In this document: positions 9,981-18,962 of the stretch, in pieces
Position numbering within the stretch: the stretch's first letter is position 1
Layout of the letters: every line of letters starts with the position of its first letter
NCBI GenBank assembly: GCA_022447625.1
Contig: JAKVAX010000008.1
Span: 88,522-152,521 of the forward strand
Reading direction: 5' to 3'
DNA length: 64,000 nucleotides
Source: Flavobacteriales bacterium
GTDB lineage: Bacteria; Bacteroidota; Bacteroidia; Flavobacteriales_D; Sanyastnellaceae
The notes under the pieces: model-generated
Databases searched by the model: none
Told to the model about the DNA's origin: nothing
The model's input: the letters and a program-made list of their open reading frames with translations, nothing else
Translations under genes and position numbers: made by a program

Positions 9981-10991
9981 TCAGAAAATTCCTTCTCTCA
10001 GAATGTCGTGCAAATGTACGATGCCTTTGTATTTCCCGTCCTCTAAAACTAAGACTTGGGTGATGCTATTTGCTTCCATCATGTGGAAAGCATCTACTGC
10101 TAGCTGGTCATGCGCGAGTGTCTTCGGTGAACGGCTCATAATGTCAGCAGCCAAAGTGGTCTTGAGATCAAGGTCTTTTTGCAGCATTCTCCGCACATCC
10201 CCATCAGTCACGATGCCGAGTAGTTCATTTCCATCGACCACGGCAGTAGCACCTAATCGCTTCTCTGAAATCTCAATGATGACTTCTCGCACAGGTGTTA
10301 GTGGACTAACCACTGGCGATTGTTCCTTCGACATAACATCTGCTACCGTTGTGTACAGACGTTTGCCGAGTGCACCTCCAGGGTGGTATTGAGCAAAATC
10401 GTTCGCTGTGAAACCGCGCTGCTCCATCAGGGCTACTGCGATCGCGTCTCCCATCGCGAGCTGTGCTGTGGTGCTTGTGGTTGGCGCGAGGTTGTTCGGA
10501 CACGCTTCTTTTTCTACCGTTGTGTTGATGATGTGGTCAGCACGCTGAGCTAAAAAAGAGTCGAGATTCCCGACCATTCCGATCAAGGTGTTTCCCATCG
10601 ACTTCACCAGTGGGGCGAGCGCTTTGATCTCTGGAGAATTTCCACTTTTTGAAATACAGATCACCACATCATCCGGCTGCACGATACCGAGGTCGCCATG
10701 GATGGCATCAGCCGCGTGCATAAATAATGCGGGTGTTCCAGTAGAATTGAAGGTTGCTACCAGCTTATTCGCGATATTTGCGCTCTTACCTATTCCGGTG
10801 AACACCACCCTTCCCGGGGAAGAGAGGATCAAATTCACGATTTCCGTGAACGCTTCGTTGATGTAAGCTGTAAGTCCGCTTACTGCTTCTGCTTCAAGAA
10901 GTAGGGTCTTTCTCGCAGAGGATGTAATTGACGTGTGATTTTTCAAGGTCGGGTATGAATGACAGAAACGCTGTTTTTCCCCGTTCTGCAA
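9981..10991 (-). CDS. kdsD: Arabinose-5-phosphate isomerase (KpsF/GutQ family)
   Basis: Interconverts ribulose-5-phosphate and arabinose-5-phosphate for Kdo synthesis, the first step toward the LPS inner core. An SIS domain comes first (GRVVFTGIGKSANIANKLVATF, then HGDLGIV and CISKSGNSPE), followed by two CBS domains (VADVMSKEQSPVV and ADIMSRSPKTLA). The residue stretch AQYHPGGALGKRL is typical of KpsF. The start is uncertain: the ATG at 10991 adds about 25 poorly conserved residues, and a TTG about 17 codons in is an alternative. It is divergent from recQ with 45 bp between them, and co-directional with tatC and lptB in an envelope cluster. Confidence 0.93.
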   Translation of the reverse strand: MQNGEKQRFCHSYPTLKNHTSITSSARKTLLLEAEAVSGLTAYINEAFTEIVNLILSSPGRVVFTGIGKSANIANKLVATFNSTGTPALFMHAADAIHGDLGIVQPDDVVICISKSGNSPEIKALAPLVKSMGNTLIGMVGNLDSFLAQRADHIINTTVEKEACPNNLAPTTSTTAQLAMGDAIAVALMEQRGFTANDFAQYHPGGALGKRLYTTVADVMSKEQSPVVSPLTPVREVIIEISEKRLGATAVVDGNELLGIVTDGDVRRMLQKDLDLKTTLAADIMSRSPKTLAHDQLAVDAFHMMEANSITQVLVLEDGKYKGIVHLHDILREGIF

Positions 10992-11036
10992 GGAAAAGAA
11001 TCGTTATATTTAACAGAGCAAAAGTAGAAAAATCAG

Positions 11037-13238
11037 ATGACCACAATGGAACTTGAGCCGAAAGACGCGCTTAAAAAGTTCTTCGGGTTCAGTGGGTTTA
11101 AGGGAGACCAGGAAAAAGTAATTCATAGCCTGCTCGCCGGCCACGACACCTTTGTAATCATGCCTACGGGCGGAGGTAAGAGCTTATGCTATCAATTACC
11201 GGCCCTGATGAGCGAAGGAACTGCTATTGTAGTTTCTCCACTTATCGCACTGATGAAGAATCAGGTAGACGCGATTCGCGGATTCTCAGAAGACGAGGGA
11301 GTAGCCCATTTCCTCAACTCTTCACTTAATAAAAGTGAGATCGCCCGAGTCAAAAATGACTTGACAGAAGGACGAACAAAACTGCTTTATGTGGCGCCTG
11401 AGTCACTTACGAAGCAAGATAATATTGACTTCCTGCGCACGGTAACCATTTCGTTTGTCGCTATTGATGAAGCCCATTGTATTTCAGAGTGGGGTCATGA
11501 CTTCAGACCGGAATACCGACGCCTCAAACCCATCATTCGAGAAATTGCGGATGTGCCGGTGATTGCCCTCACTGCCACTGCCACTCCTAAGGTGCAACAG
11601 GATATTCAAAAGAACTTAGGAATGGTCGATGCGAAGGTGTACAAGAGCTCCTTCAATCGACCAAATCTATTTTATGAGGTACGCCCTAAGAAGGAAGCCG
11701 TCAAGCAAATCATCCAGTACATCCGCAACCATGAAGGTAAAAGCGGCATCATCTACTGCCTTTCGCGAAAGAAAGTAGAAGAACTGGCGCAGATGCTTCA
11801 GGTGAACGGAATCAAGGCACTACCATACCACGCGGGTATGGACGCTAATCAACGTTCAAGCGGTCAAGATCAATTCCTCATGCAAGATGTGGATGTGATC
11901 GTGGCGACGATTGCCTTCGGTATGGGAATCGATAAGCCGGATGTACGCTTTGTGATTCACTACGACATGCCGAAGTCACTGGAAAGCTACTACCAAGAAA
12001 CGGGTAGAGCCGGACGTGACGGCGGAGAAGGGGTGTGCATCGCATTCTACAGCTATAAAGACATTGAAAAGCTCGCCAAGTTCCTTCAAGGGAAACCAGT
12101 GGCAGAGCAAGAAGTCGGACTTCAACTCATCCAAGAAGTAGTCGCGTATGCGGAAACTTCGATGTCTCGTCGCAAATTCATTCTCCACTATTTTGGTGAA
12201 GAGTTTGATGAGGTGAACGGACCAGGAGCTGAGATGGATGACAATAGTCGCTATCCTAAAGAACGCTACGAAGGGAAGCCATTCCTTGACCTTTACCTCA
12301 AAGCAGTCAAAGGGTGCGATGAGATCCACAAAGGGAGATACATTACGAACGTTTTGACTGGACATGAATCTGCGGAAACCGATACTTATCGAGCGAGCAG
12401 CTCAGCGTTCTGGAAAGCAGGTGAGGAGAAAGACGAGAAATTCTGGAATGCAGTAGGCCGACAAGCAGTTGTCATGGGTTACTTACGTAAAGAGATCGAG
12501 TCTTACGGGGTGTTAAAAGTCACTCCAAAAGGAGAGGAGTTCATGGCCAATCCGCACAGTGTGACTTTGATTGCGGAACGTGATTTCTCTGATGTTGATG
12601 ATAAGGATGCAGTTGTTTCCAATACGCGTCAAGCTGGCTCTGGAGCCATGGATCAGACACTTCTGCGCATGTTGAAAGATGAGCGCAAGAAGCAATCGAA
12701 AGCGAAGAACCTTCCGCCATACGTGATCTTCCAAGATGCTTCCTTGGAAGAGATCGCCACTCATTACCCAACGTCGATTGACGAACTAACGATGATCAGC
12801 GGGGTAGGACGAGGTAAAGCCATGAAGTTTGGCCAGCCGTTCATCTCCTTGATTAAAAGTTATGTTGAAGACAACAACATTGACCGTCCGCAAGACATGG
12901 TGGTGAAGTCTGTGGTGAAGAAGAGTGGTTCGAAAGTGCATATCATTCAGAACATCGATCGCAAACTTCCATTGGATGACATTGCGAAAGGTGTAGGGAA
13001 GGAGTTGAATGAACTCATCGAAGATCTAGAGCGCATCGTTGCTTCTGGAACGAAGGTGAATATCGACTACTACTTGAATGATATCCTGGATGAAGATTCT
13101 CAAGCAGACATCTACGAATACTTCATGGAAGCAGAATCTGATTCGTTAGAGGAAGCAACTGAGGAGTTCGAAGATGACTTCACAGAGGAAGAACTTCGCC
13201 TAATGCGTATCAAGTTTATGAGTGAGGTGGCTAACTAA
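11037..13238 (+). CDS. recQ: ATP-dependent DNA helicase RecQ, without zinc-binding cysteines
   Basis: 3'-5' superfamily-2 helicase for recombination and fork repair. Motif I is MPTGGGKSLCYQLP (about residues 40-53), the DEAH-type box is AIDEAHCISEWGHDFR, and motif VI is YYQETGRAGRDG. An RQC region, an HRDC domain (about residues 540-625, IFQDASLEEIATHYPTS and SGVGRGKAMKFG) and a longer acidic C-terminal extension follow. In the zinc subdomain (SMSRRKFILHYFGEEF), the first ligand position is Ser377 and the downstream segment has no cysteines, where E. coli RecQ has four. An alternative start is the second ATG, three codons in. Overlaps the M20 gene by 8 bp, tail to tail. Confidence 0.95.
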   Translation: MTTMELEPKDALKKFFGFSGFKGDQEKVIHSLLAGHDTFVIMPTGGGKSLCYQLPALMSEGTAIVVSPLIALMKNQVDAIRGFSEDEGVAHFLNSSLNKSEIARVKNDLTEGRTKLLYVAPESLTKQDNIDFLRTVTISFVAIDEAHCISEWGHDFRPEYRRLKPIIREIADVPVIALTATATPKVQQDIQKNLGMVDAKVYKSSFNRPNLFYEVRPKKEAVKQIIQYIRNHEGKSGIIYCLSRKKVEELAQMLQVNGIKALPYHAGMDANQRSSGQDQFLMQDVDVIVATIAFGMGIDKPDVRFVIHYDMPKSLESYYQETGRAGRDGGEGVCIAFYSYKDIEKLAKFLQGKPVAEQEVGLQLIQEVVAYAETSMSRRKFILHYFGEEFDEVNGPGAEMDDNSRYPKERYEGKPFLDLYLKAVKGCDEIHKGRYITNVLTGHESAETDTYRASSSAFWKAGEEKDEKFWNAVGRQAVVMGYLRKEIESYGVLKVTPKGEEFMANPHSVTLIAERDFSDVDDKDAVVSNTRQAGSGAMDQTLLRMLKDERKKQSKAKNLPPYVIFQDASLEEIATHYPTSIDELTMISGVGRGKAMKFGQPFISLIKSYVEDNNIDRPQDMVVKSVVKKSGSKVHIIQNIDRKLPLDDIAKGVGKELNELIEDLERIVASGTKVNIDYYLNDILDEDSQADIYEYFMEAESDSLEEATEEFEDDFTEEELRLMRIKFMSEVAN

Positions 13239-14409
13239 GCTCTGTTAGCGCGATCCAAGCCATTAATCCTGTTCCTACTGCAATCGCCGATTCATCGATG
13301 TTGAATGTTGGCGTGTGTACTGCTGAGCTATTTTCGCCGTTGGCGGAAGCAGTGCCTAGTCTGTAGAAACAACCGGCCATGTGCTGGCTGTAGTAGGCAA
13401 AGTCTTCAGCAGTCATGCGTAGGTCAAGATCAATGACATTCTCTGAGCCCAGGTAGTCTTTAGCTGCTTTTTTTGCTCTTGCTGTGAGTTCAGGTTGGTT
13501 GATCAAGAAAGGATAGCCTTTTCGAATGTCTACCTCTACTTCTACACCGTTGGCTGCACAAGTACTTTTGGCTACCTGTTCAATGAGTCTATGGGCTTTG
13601 CTTCTCCATTCTTCATCCAAGGTTCTGAAGGTTCCAGCAACCTGCACCTCGTTGGGGATCACATTGGTTGCTCCTTCAGCGATAATGCGACCAATAGACA
13701 GGACGGTTGGGACTTCAGGCGGAGCGTTCCGACTGGTAATTTGCTGAAGCGCAACCACCATTTGAGCAGTTGCATATACAGGGTCATTGTTCTTATGTGG
13801 CAAGGCGCCATGGCCACCTCTTCCTTTGACCGTAAAATAGAGCTCGTCGCAGCTCGCCATGTACATGCCGCTTCTGAATCCTACTTTTCCTGCTTCTAAT
13901 TCTGGGAAGACGTGTTGACCAACGATTCCTTGAAGTTCATTCGAAAGCGCTCCTTCTTTGATCATCAAACTTGCCCCACCTGGGAGTACTTCTTCTCCTG
14001 GTTGGAACACAATGTGAGCTTCACCCGCCCATTCATTTCTTAATTCATGCAGAATGAAGGCAGCTCCTAAAGCACACGACGTATGTACATCATGACCACA
14101 AGCATGCATGACACCCGGATTGGTTGAGCGATATGCTACGTCATTCATCTCTTGAATGGGAAGGGCATCCATGTCACCACGCAGTGCGAATTGTTTGCCT
14201 CCGGCTTTCCCTTTGACCTTCGCTACAATGCCCGTTCCGGCGTAGCCGTCATCAAAAGCAATTCCGCGATCAGCGAGTTTAGATTTGATAAAAACCGAAG
14301 TCTGCTCTTCTTTAAAGCTCAGCTCAGGATGTTGATGAAGATGCTGGCGAATCTCGATTAACTCAGGTGCAATGCGTGCTGCTATGTCTTTAATACGCTT
14401 ACTCTCCAT
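13231..14409 (-). CDS. M20 family amidohydrolase (N-acyl amino acid or hippurate hydrolase type)
   Basis: Metal-dependent hydrolase of the M20D group. It has the opening RQHLHQHPELSFKEEQT, the metal motif LRGDMDALPIQE and then MHACGHDVHT (near residue 100). VFQPGEEVLPGG holds the catalytic glutamate, and the dimerisation-domain phrase GRGGHGALPH is present. The final metal histidine is in VHTPTFNID. Length 392 is normal. The substrate cannot be told from sequence. Its start overlaps the preceding TSUP gene by 11 nt, so the two form an operon. Confidence 0.92.
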   Translation of the reverse strand: MESKRIKDIAARIAPELIEIRQHLHQHPELSFKEEQTSVFIKSKLADRGIAFDDGYAGTGIVAKVKGKAGGKQFALRGDMDALPIQEMNDVAYRSTNPGVMHACGHDVHTSCALGAAFILHELRNEWAGEAHIVFQPGEEVLPGGASLMIKEGALSNELQGIVGQHVFPELEAGKVGFRSGMYMASCDELYFTVKGRGGHGALPHKNNDPVYATAQMVVALQQITSRNAPPEVPTVLSIGRIIAEGATNVIPNEVQVAGTFRTLDEEWRSKAHRLIEQVAKSTCAANGVEVEVDIRKGYPFLINQPELTARAKKAAKDYLGSENVIDLDLRMTAEDFAYYSQHMAGCFYRLGTASANGENSSAVHTPTFNIDESAIAVGTGLMAWIALTELS

Positions 14410-14797
14410 TGTTGATGAACAGTTTAAATACCGATGACCAAATCAAACGAGCTGAAACATAAAGCATGAGAATTCCGAAGATGAAACGAACGATATTCGG
14501 ATTGATCTTCAGGGCGACTTTTGAGCCGAGATAACCGCCAATGATGAAGGTGAGGGCGACGACAGCCGCGTATTTCACATTCATCTGGTCAGCCTTATAG
14601 TAGTTCATGAATGCCAAGATACCTACCGGTGGAAGCATGATCGCCAAGCTGGTTCCTTGCGCTCCCAATTGATTCATACCCATGAAGTACATGAGGGCTG
14701 GAACGATAACAACGCCACCTCCAATTCCAATGAATCCACTTAGAATTCCGGCACAAAGACCGATTCCAATAAGTATGATCAGTTGTGACATGTCCAT
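14399..14797 (-). CDS. Half-size TSUP (TauE/SafE) family permease
   Basis: Hydrophobic protein of 132 residues with four membrane segments and the TSUP signature GFIGIGGGVVIVPALMYF near the N-terminus, then GGYLGSKVALKI. Full-length TSUP proteins (about 250 residues) contain two such halves, so this is a single-repeat form that would need to dimerise. No truncation scar is visible: it ends with a charged tail and overlaps the following M20 gene by 11 nt. The family is associated with sulfonate or sulfite export and other anions, and the substrate here is unknown. The second Met (codon 3) is an equally good start. Confidence 0.88.
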   Translation of the reverse strand: MDMSQLIILIGIGLCAGILSGFIGIGGGVVIVPALMYFMGMNQLGAQGTSLAIMLPPVGILAFMNYYKADQMNVKYAAVVALTFIIGGYLGSKVALKINPNIVRFIFGILMLYVSARLIWSSVFKLFINNGE

Positions 14798-14888
14798 TTG
14801 CTCAGCATTTACAGCGAAGATGATGAATGTTTACCAAAGATAGACTCCCTTCACTTGAAACGATTAACATGCGGTTATGAAGAGGACT

Positions 14889-17800
14889 TTAGAAGTCCAT
14901 CGAGAGCGATAAGTGGAAGACACGGTCTTGAATCATACCGTCATCTACTCCCCATGCCCAATCAGCGCGCACGAAGTAGCCTAATACTCGTGAACGAAAA
15001 CCAAATCCGTATGACCAAATAATTGGTTCACGGTTGTTGTCCACGGTTACCGTAATCGGGTTCTGTTCGTAGACTACCTGATTGAATCGGTTGTCATCTG
15101 AATAAGGGTGGAGTCCAGTCCATGCAGAACCTACGTCTGTGAAAGGTACAAACTGGAAGTTCTCTACGAAGTCAGATTTGATCGGCTTGTTCAAGAAGTA
15201 CTTGAACACAGGCCAACGCACTTCAGCATTGATTCCAGCAAAGCTATTACCGTTACGTGCGTTTACCCAGAAACCACGCATAGGTGCTGCAAGTGTTTGA
15301 TAGAAGTAATTCTGATCATCTGCAATCGGCGTATCGTCGTCAATGCGTTGGAATAGCCAATTATCTACACCACCGAGGTAGTACACCAATCGACGAGCTC
15401 CAATACTCGTGCTTCCCGCAGCGCGGAATGCGAAGATCATATCGCGGTGGATACGTTCGTAATGTCTGAAGTCAGCTCCAAATACCATGAAGTCACTTAC
15501 ACGATCTTCCGCATCAAGGTAGGCTTCAGCCCAAAGCTTGTAGCGTGTTCCCCAGCGAAGATTCAGTCCGCGAGAAATGGTGTTGTCGAAGACGTATTCG
15601 CCACGCACCCCAACATTATGTAAGAACTCGTTCGGACGATCCAGGTTCGTTGGGTCTGTACTTAAGTAAACCGATCGGTCTTGACGGTAAATCGCCGTTG
15701 CACGGATACTCGTCAATTCGTTGATCGGATACTTTAATTCGTACTCAAAGGTGTGCGTATGTACTTGAACAATCGAGAGGTTGTTGATCACCCGACGCGT
15801 TGACTGGCGCATGAATTCATAACGCTTGTCTATTCTACCAGAGAGGTCTTCGAATGACAGTCCATAGTCATTGTTATCGAGCCCACCAGACAAGCGGAAG
15901 CCACCCACGATCTTATAGTCTTCAAACAGATCGCTCACCCCAAGTCTAATTACACCAGAGATCCCTGGGAACATTGTGGTAGGACCCGTAAAGGGCTGGT
16001 AGAACTGATTCGAGAAGGTGTTGTCAACCTGACTCAATACGTAATCAGTTGCGAAGTTGAGACGGTAATTCCGGGGTTTCGGTAATACGAATGGTGTCTC
16101 TAAACTGTCTTCCGCGCTAGCGTTTTCAGCCACAGCCGTATTCTCATCTAATTGAATAGACTCCTTCTCATATTCAAAGTCTGTTGGGTCATCTTCAAAC
16201 TTGTAATTATCGATGTCGACCTGCTGATCTTTTTGATCTCGGTATTCAAAAACCTGCACATCAGCGTGATTCGAACTTGGAGCATCTGGTGTTGCCGTGG
16301 TCCCAGAACTTTGAGCAGAAGAAGTAACCTCCTGCGCACCGTTACCTTCATAATAAGCAAGCTTACCGTCTTCAACGAAGCTTAATTGCCAATTGCCGGT
16401 CTTATGGTCAAACTGATAATCTACGGGAGGATTCGGAAAGTCAGAAAGCTGCTTCGATACCGTGAAGAAGCGGTAGTGGATAACCGTATCAATACGCGAA
16501 ATCACACTATCAATTGAGGCCATGTAGCGATTACGTGCACCGGCATCTTCTCCAAGGAAGGTGTAGTGCTCGTCATCGAAGGCGTACGGATGCGTCTCGT
16601 AAATGTCAGGTGAGTTGGTGACACGCTCTAGCTTTCGTGAATTCAGATCAAAGATGTATATGTCTGTTTGGAGCTCGAAAGGTTCGTTTGGAACATCCAC
16701 GCGGAGGGTGTCGTCAGGACGGTTACTCGCGAAGATCACTCGATTCCCATCGGCAAGGAACTGCGGATTCAAATCATCATAGATGTCTGTCGTTAGTTGT
16801 TCTTGGTTGTTACCAATCACCTGGTAGAGGTAGAGGTCTGAGCGCCCACCTTTCACTCCGGTGAAGATCATTTTTCTTCCATCAGGTGAGTACGACATGT
16901 CTACCACCTTATCAATACGGAAGAGCTCCTTGACTGTGTGTTTCTTATCAATAGTATTGTAGTTGCCGATGAACGGACGTCCACGATCTTCGAATACATA
17001 AGTCAAGATCTGTCCTGAAGGGTGCCACGCTAGAATAGGGTAGGTGTCATCGACAATGCGGTCGAGTTTGTGGTCTTGTTTCAGGATGCGTTTCTTCTTT
17101 CCTGTGGTCTTGTCGTAAATCCAAATCTTGTATTGCCCTAGCTCATTGGTCACAAAGGCGACTTGTTGTCCGTTCGGGCTCAATTCTAACTCGCTGTAAG
17201 TGTACTTGCCTCGCCACTTCACAGGTAGTTCTCCAATGCGGCGCTTCCACTTCTCTTCTTTGAACAGTTGCTGACCGTCACGATCAGAGAGCATGAACTC
17301 GTCTTTGAGTTTGTTTTGCTTCTTCGAGAATAACGGGTCGAATTGCGGACCGGATTTGCGGCGTATGTCTTGTTCGAATTGCTGCTGGTAATAAGCCAAG
17401 AACTCTTCCGTAATCGTATCTAAGCTTGTGCCTAGTACGAAAAGGAAGCCGCTTTCAATACTGCGGCTAATCCTCGTCATGTAGAGAATGTTCGGGATCA
17501 CACTTTCACCGTAGACGTCTGATATGTATTTCCAAAGAGCGTGCCCTGCATAGGTGGCTTGATCACCTTCTAAGCGGTTGAACTTCTCGTAGCTTCCGCT
17601 GAGAATTCCATCGCGAATGTATGCTGCTTTATCTGCTGACCAGGGCTCTGCGGCATAAGACAGGAGTCCGTCTTGATACCATGCAGGAATAGTCAATAGC
17701 GTAGAATTCTTGATGACATCTTTCCAATCGCCAGAGAACATCATTTGATTGAACATTACTAAGGCGAGTGATTCGCGTAGTTGACGTTCAAATTGAATAT

Positions 17801-18206
17801 AGTCTCCTTTGAAATAAAGGAAAATCTTGGAGCCGATGATGCGTGTGGAACCTCCAATATTGTAGGATTCCTCTCCGGTGATTCCAATGTTGCTTTGTCG
17901 GAATTCGCTTTGTTTGTTATAGAGAATGATTTGAATCTTCTCTTCGAGGGCAAAGTCAAACAAGGTCTCTAAATATTCTAGGTTTTGCTGTGCTGAAAGC
18001 ACAGTGTAGCCTGCGAGTTCCTTGCCTCCTTGATAGTAGTAAACTTCGAAGTTCTCCCCTGGATAGTACTGCCAAAAGAAGTCACGATACTGCACACGGT
18101 TCTTCCCAAATTCTTGTTGGGAGCCCGTGTAGAATTGACCTTGAACAGCAAGAGGTGCCAATAAGACAGCCAGCAAGGCGATCAGATATGTGGAGAGGCT
18201 TTTCAA
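14889..18206 (-). CDS. TolB-like beta-propeller protein with C-terminal outer-membrane barrel
   Basis: Signal peptide at residues 1-23 (ending VQGQ). Residues 30-290 resemble the peptidase-MA-like N-terminal region seen in such Bacteroidota proteins (IPAWYQDGLLSYAAEPW), but no HExxH is present. Residues 300-600 contain WD40/PD40 repeats (LSPNGQQVAFVTNE, YSPDGRKMIFTGV, DGNRVIFASNRP). After a low-complexity acidic linker around residues 650-710, the last 380 residues form a BamA/surface-antigen-like beta-barrel ending LSLSMDF. Such genes are often annotated as translocation protein TolB, but the barrel makes this an outer-membrane protein of unknown function. One copy of the 13-mer CGCTANCGCGGAA (16110-16122) lies in the linker. 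Confidence 0.82.
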   Translation of the reverse strand: MKSLSTYLIALLAVLLAPLAVQGQFYTGSQQEFGKNRVQYRDFFWQYYPGENFEVYYYQGGKELAGYTVLSAQQNLEYLETLFDFALEEKIQIILYNKQSEFRQSNIGITGEESYNIGGSTRIIGSKIFLYFKGDYIQFERQLRESLALVMFNQMMFSGDWKDVIKNSTLLTIPAWYQDGLLSYAAEPWSADKAAYIRDGILSGSYEKFNRLEGDQATYAGHALWKYISDVYGESVIPNILYMTRISRSIESGFLFVLGTSLDTITEEFLAYYQQQFEQDIRRKSGPQFDPLFSKKQNKLKDEFMLSDRDGQQLFKEEKWKRRIGELPVKWRGKYTYSELELSPNGQQVAFVTNELGQYKIWIYDKTTGKKKRILKQDHKLDRIVDDTYPILAWHPSGQILTYVFEDRGRPFIGNYNTIDKKHTVKELFRIDKVVDMSYSPDGRKMIFTGVKGGRSDLYLYQVIGNNQEQLTTDIYDDLNPQFLADGNRVIFASNRPDDTLRVDVPNEPFELQTDIYIFDLNSRKLERVTNSPDIYETHPYAFDDEHYTFLGEDAGARNRYMASIDSVISRIDTVIHYRFFTVSKQLSDFPNPPVDYQFDHKTGNWQLSFVEDGKLAYYEGNGAQEVTSSAQSSGTTATPDAPSSNHADVQVFEYRDQKDQQVDIDNYKFEDDPTDFEYEKESIQLDENTAVAENASAEDSLETPFVLPKPRNYRLNFATDYVLSQVDNTFSNQFYQPFTGPTTMFPGISGVIRLGVSDLFEDYKIVGGFRLSGGLDNNDYGLSFEDLSGRIDKRYEFMRQSTRRVINNLSIVQVHTHTFEYELKYPINELTSIRATAIYRQDRSVYLSTDPTNLDRPNEFLHNVGVRGEYVFDNTISRGLNLRWGTRYKLWAEAYLDAEDRVSDFMVFGADFRHYERIHRDMIFAFRAAGSTSIGARRLVYYLGGVDNWLFQRIDDDTPIADDQNYFYQTLAAPMRGFWVNARNGNSFAGINAEVRWPVFKYFLNKPIKSDFVENFQFVPFTDVGSAWTGLHPYSDDNRFNQVVYEQNPITVTVDNNREPIIWSYGFGFRSRVLGYFVRADWAWGVDDGMIQDRVFHLSLSMDF

Positions 18207-18270
18207 AGTGAAGCTTAAATATAACTAAAAGTACCGCGAAGATTGTGCCAGAATCCCCGAATTTGCGGTA

Positions 18271-18278
18271 TATCTTTG
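18271..18278 (+). promoter_or_regulatory. -7 promoter box TATCTTTG for the MBL hydrolase gene
   Basis: Perfect match to the Bacteroidota -7 element TAnnTTTG, 27 nt upstream of the chosen ATG at 18306. The intervening leader supports starting at 18306, because the longer frame would begin upstream of this box. Confidence 0.55.
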
Positions 18279-18305
18279 GCATTTCAAACTAATACAGGTT
18301 CAGCC

Positions 18306-18962
18306 ATGATCTCCCTAAGAAAATTCACCTTCAATGCATTCGCAGAGAATACGTATTTGCTGTACGATGAAACGAAGCAGGCGATCATTATTGATCCTGG
18401 TATGATGGATAACAGCGAAGAGCGTTTGATGTTGAACGCTATCGCGGAAGAAGAGTTAAACCCTGTGAAGGTTGTGCTCACACACGGACACATCGACCAC
18501 GTCCTAGGCGTTGATTTTTGCATGAAGAAATTCGGTATTCCGTTGGTGTCTCACAAAAAGGCGCTGCCAACAATTGGTATGGCTGAACAAGTGTCTCGGA
18601 TGTATGGGCTGCCATTCACTACCTGTCCTGATCCCACTGAATTTATTGAAGAAGGCGAACAACTCACTTTCGGAAACAGTAGCATGGATGTCCTCTTCGT
18701 TCCGGGTCACGCCCCTGGCCATGTCGCTTTCGTAGATCATGACGGGAAAAAAGTAATCGCCGGAGATGTCTTATTCCAAGGTTCTGTAGGCCGCGTCGAT
18801 CTCCCAGGAGGTGATGCGCCTTTGTTGGCTAAGAGCATTCAAGAGAAAATGTACGCCCTTCCGGATGAAATGATCGTTTACTGCGGACATGGTCCCGAAA
18901 CAACGATCGGCATCGAAAAGCAGAGCAATCCCTTTGTTCGTCCAGGGTTCAGTGCCTTTTAA
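18306..18962 (+). CDS. Metallo-beta-lactamase-fold hydrolase (glyoxalase II-like)
   Basis: 218-residue cytosolic hydrolase. The binuclear metal motif is THGHIDHVLG (about residues 60-69), followed by VPGHAPGHVAF, AGDVLFQGSVGRVDLP and the final metal histidine in YCGHGPETTIG. This is the compact glyoxalase II-like or YcbL-like subgroup; true GloB has a longer C-terminal helical domain. Start taken at 18306 (MISLRKFTFNAFAENTYLL), because the family begins just so and a -7 box lies between it and the upstream ATG. One copy of the 13-mer (18437-18449) encodes AIAE here. It ends one base before the convergent kinase gene. Confidence 0.92.
   Translation: MISLRKFTFNAFAENTYLLYDETKQAIIIDPGMMDNSEERLMLNAIAEEELNPVKVVLTHGHIDHVLGVDFCMKKFGIPLVSHKKALPTIGMAEQVSRMYGLPFTTCPDPTEFIEEGEQLTFGNSSMDVLFVPGHAPGHVAFVDHDGKKVIAGDVLFQGSVGRVDLPGGDAPLLAKSIQEKMYALPDEMIVYCGHGPETTIGIEKQSNPFVRPGFSAF

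Noticed and set aside
14798..15022. Plus-strand open frame between the TSUP gene and the propeller-barrel gene
   Set aside because: Mostly antisense to the barrel C-terminus; no family character.
15414..15425. CGCAGCGCGGAA as a copy of the iterated 13-mer
   Set aside because: One base is missing; only exact 13-bp matches were counted, so this was left out of the twelve.
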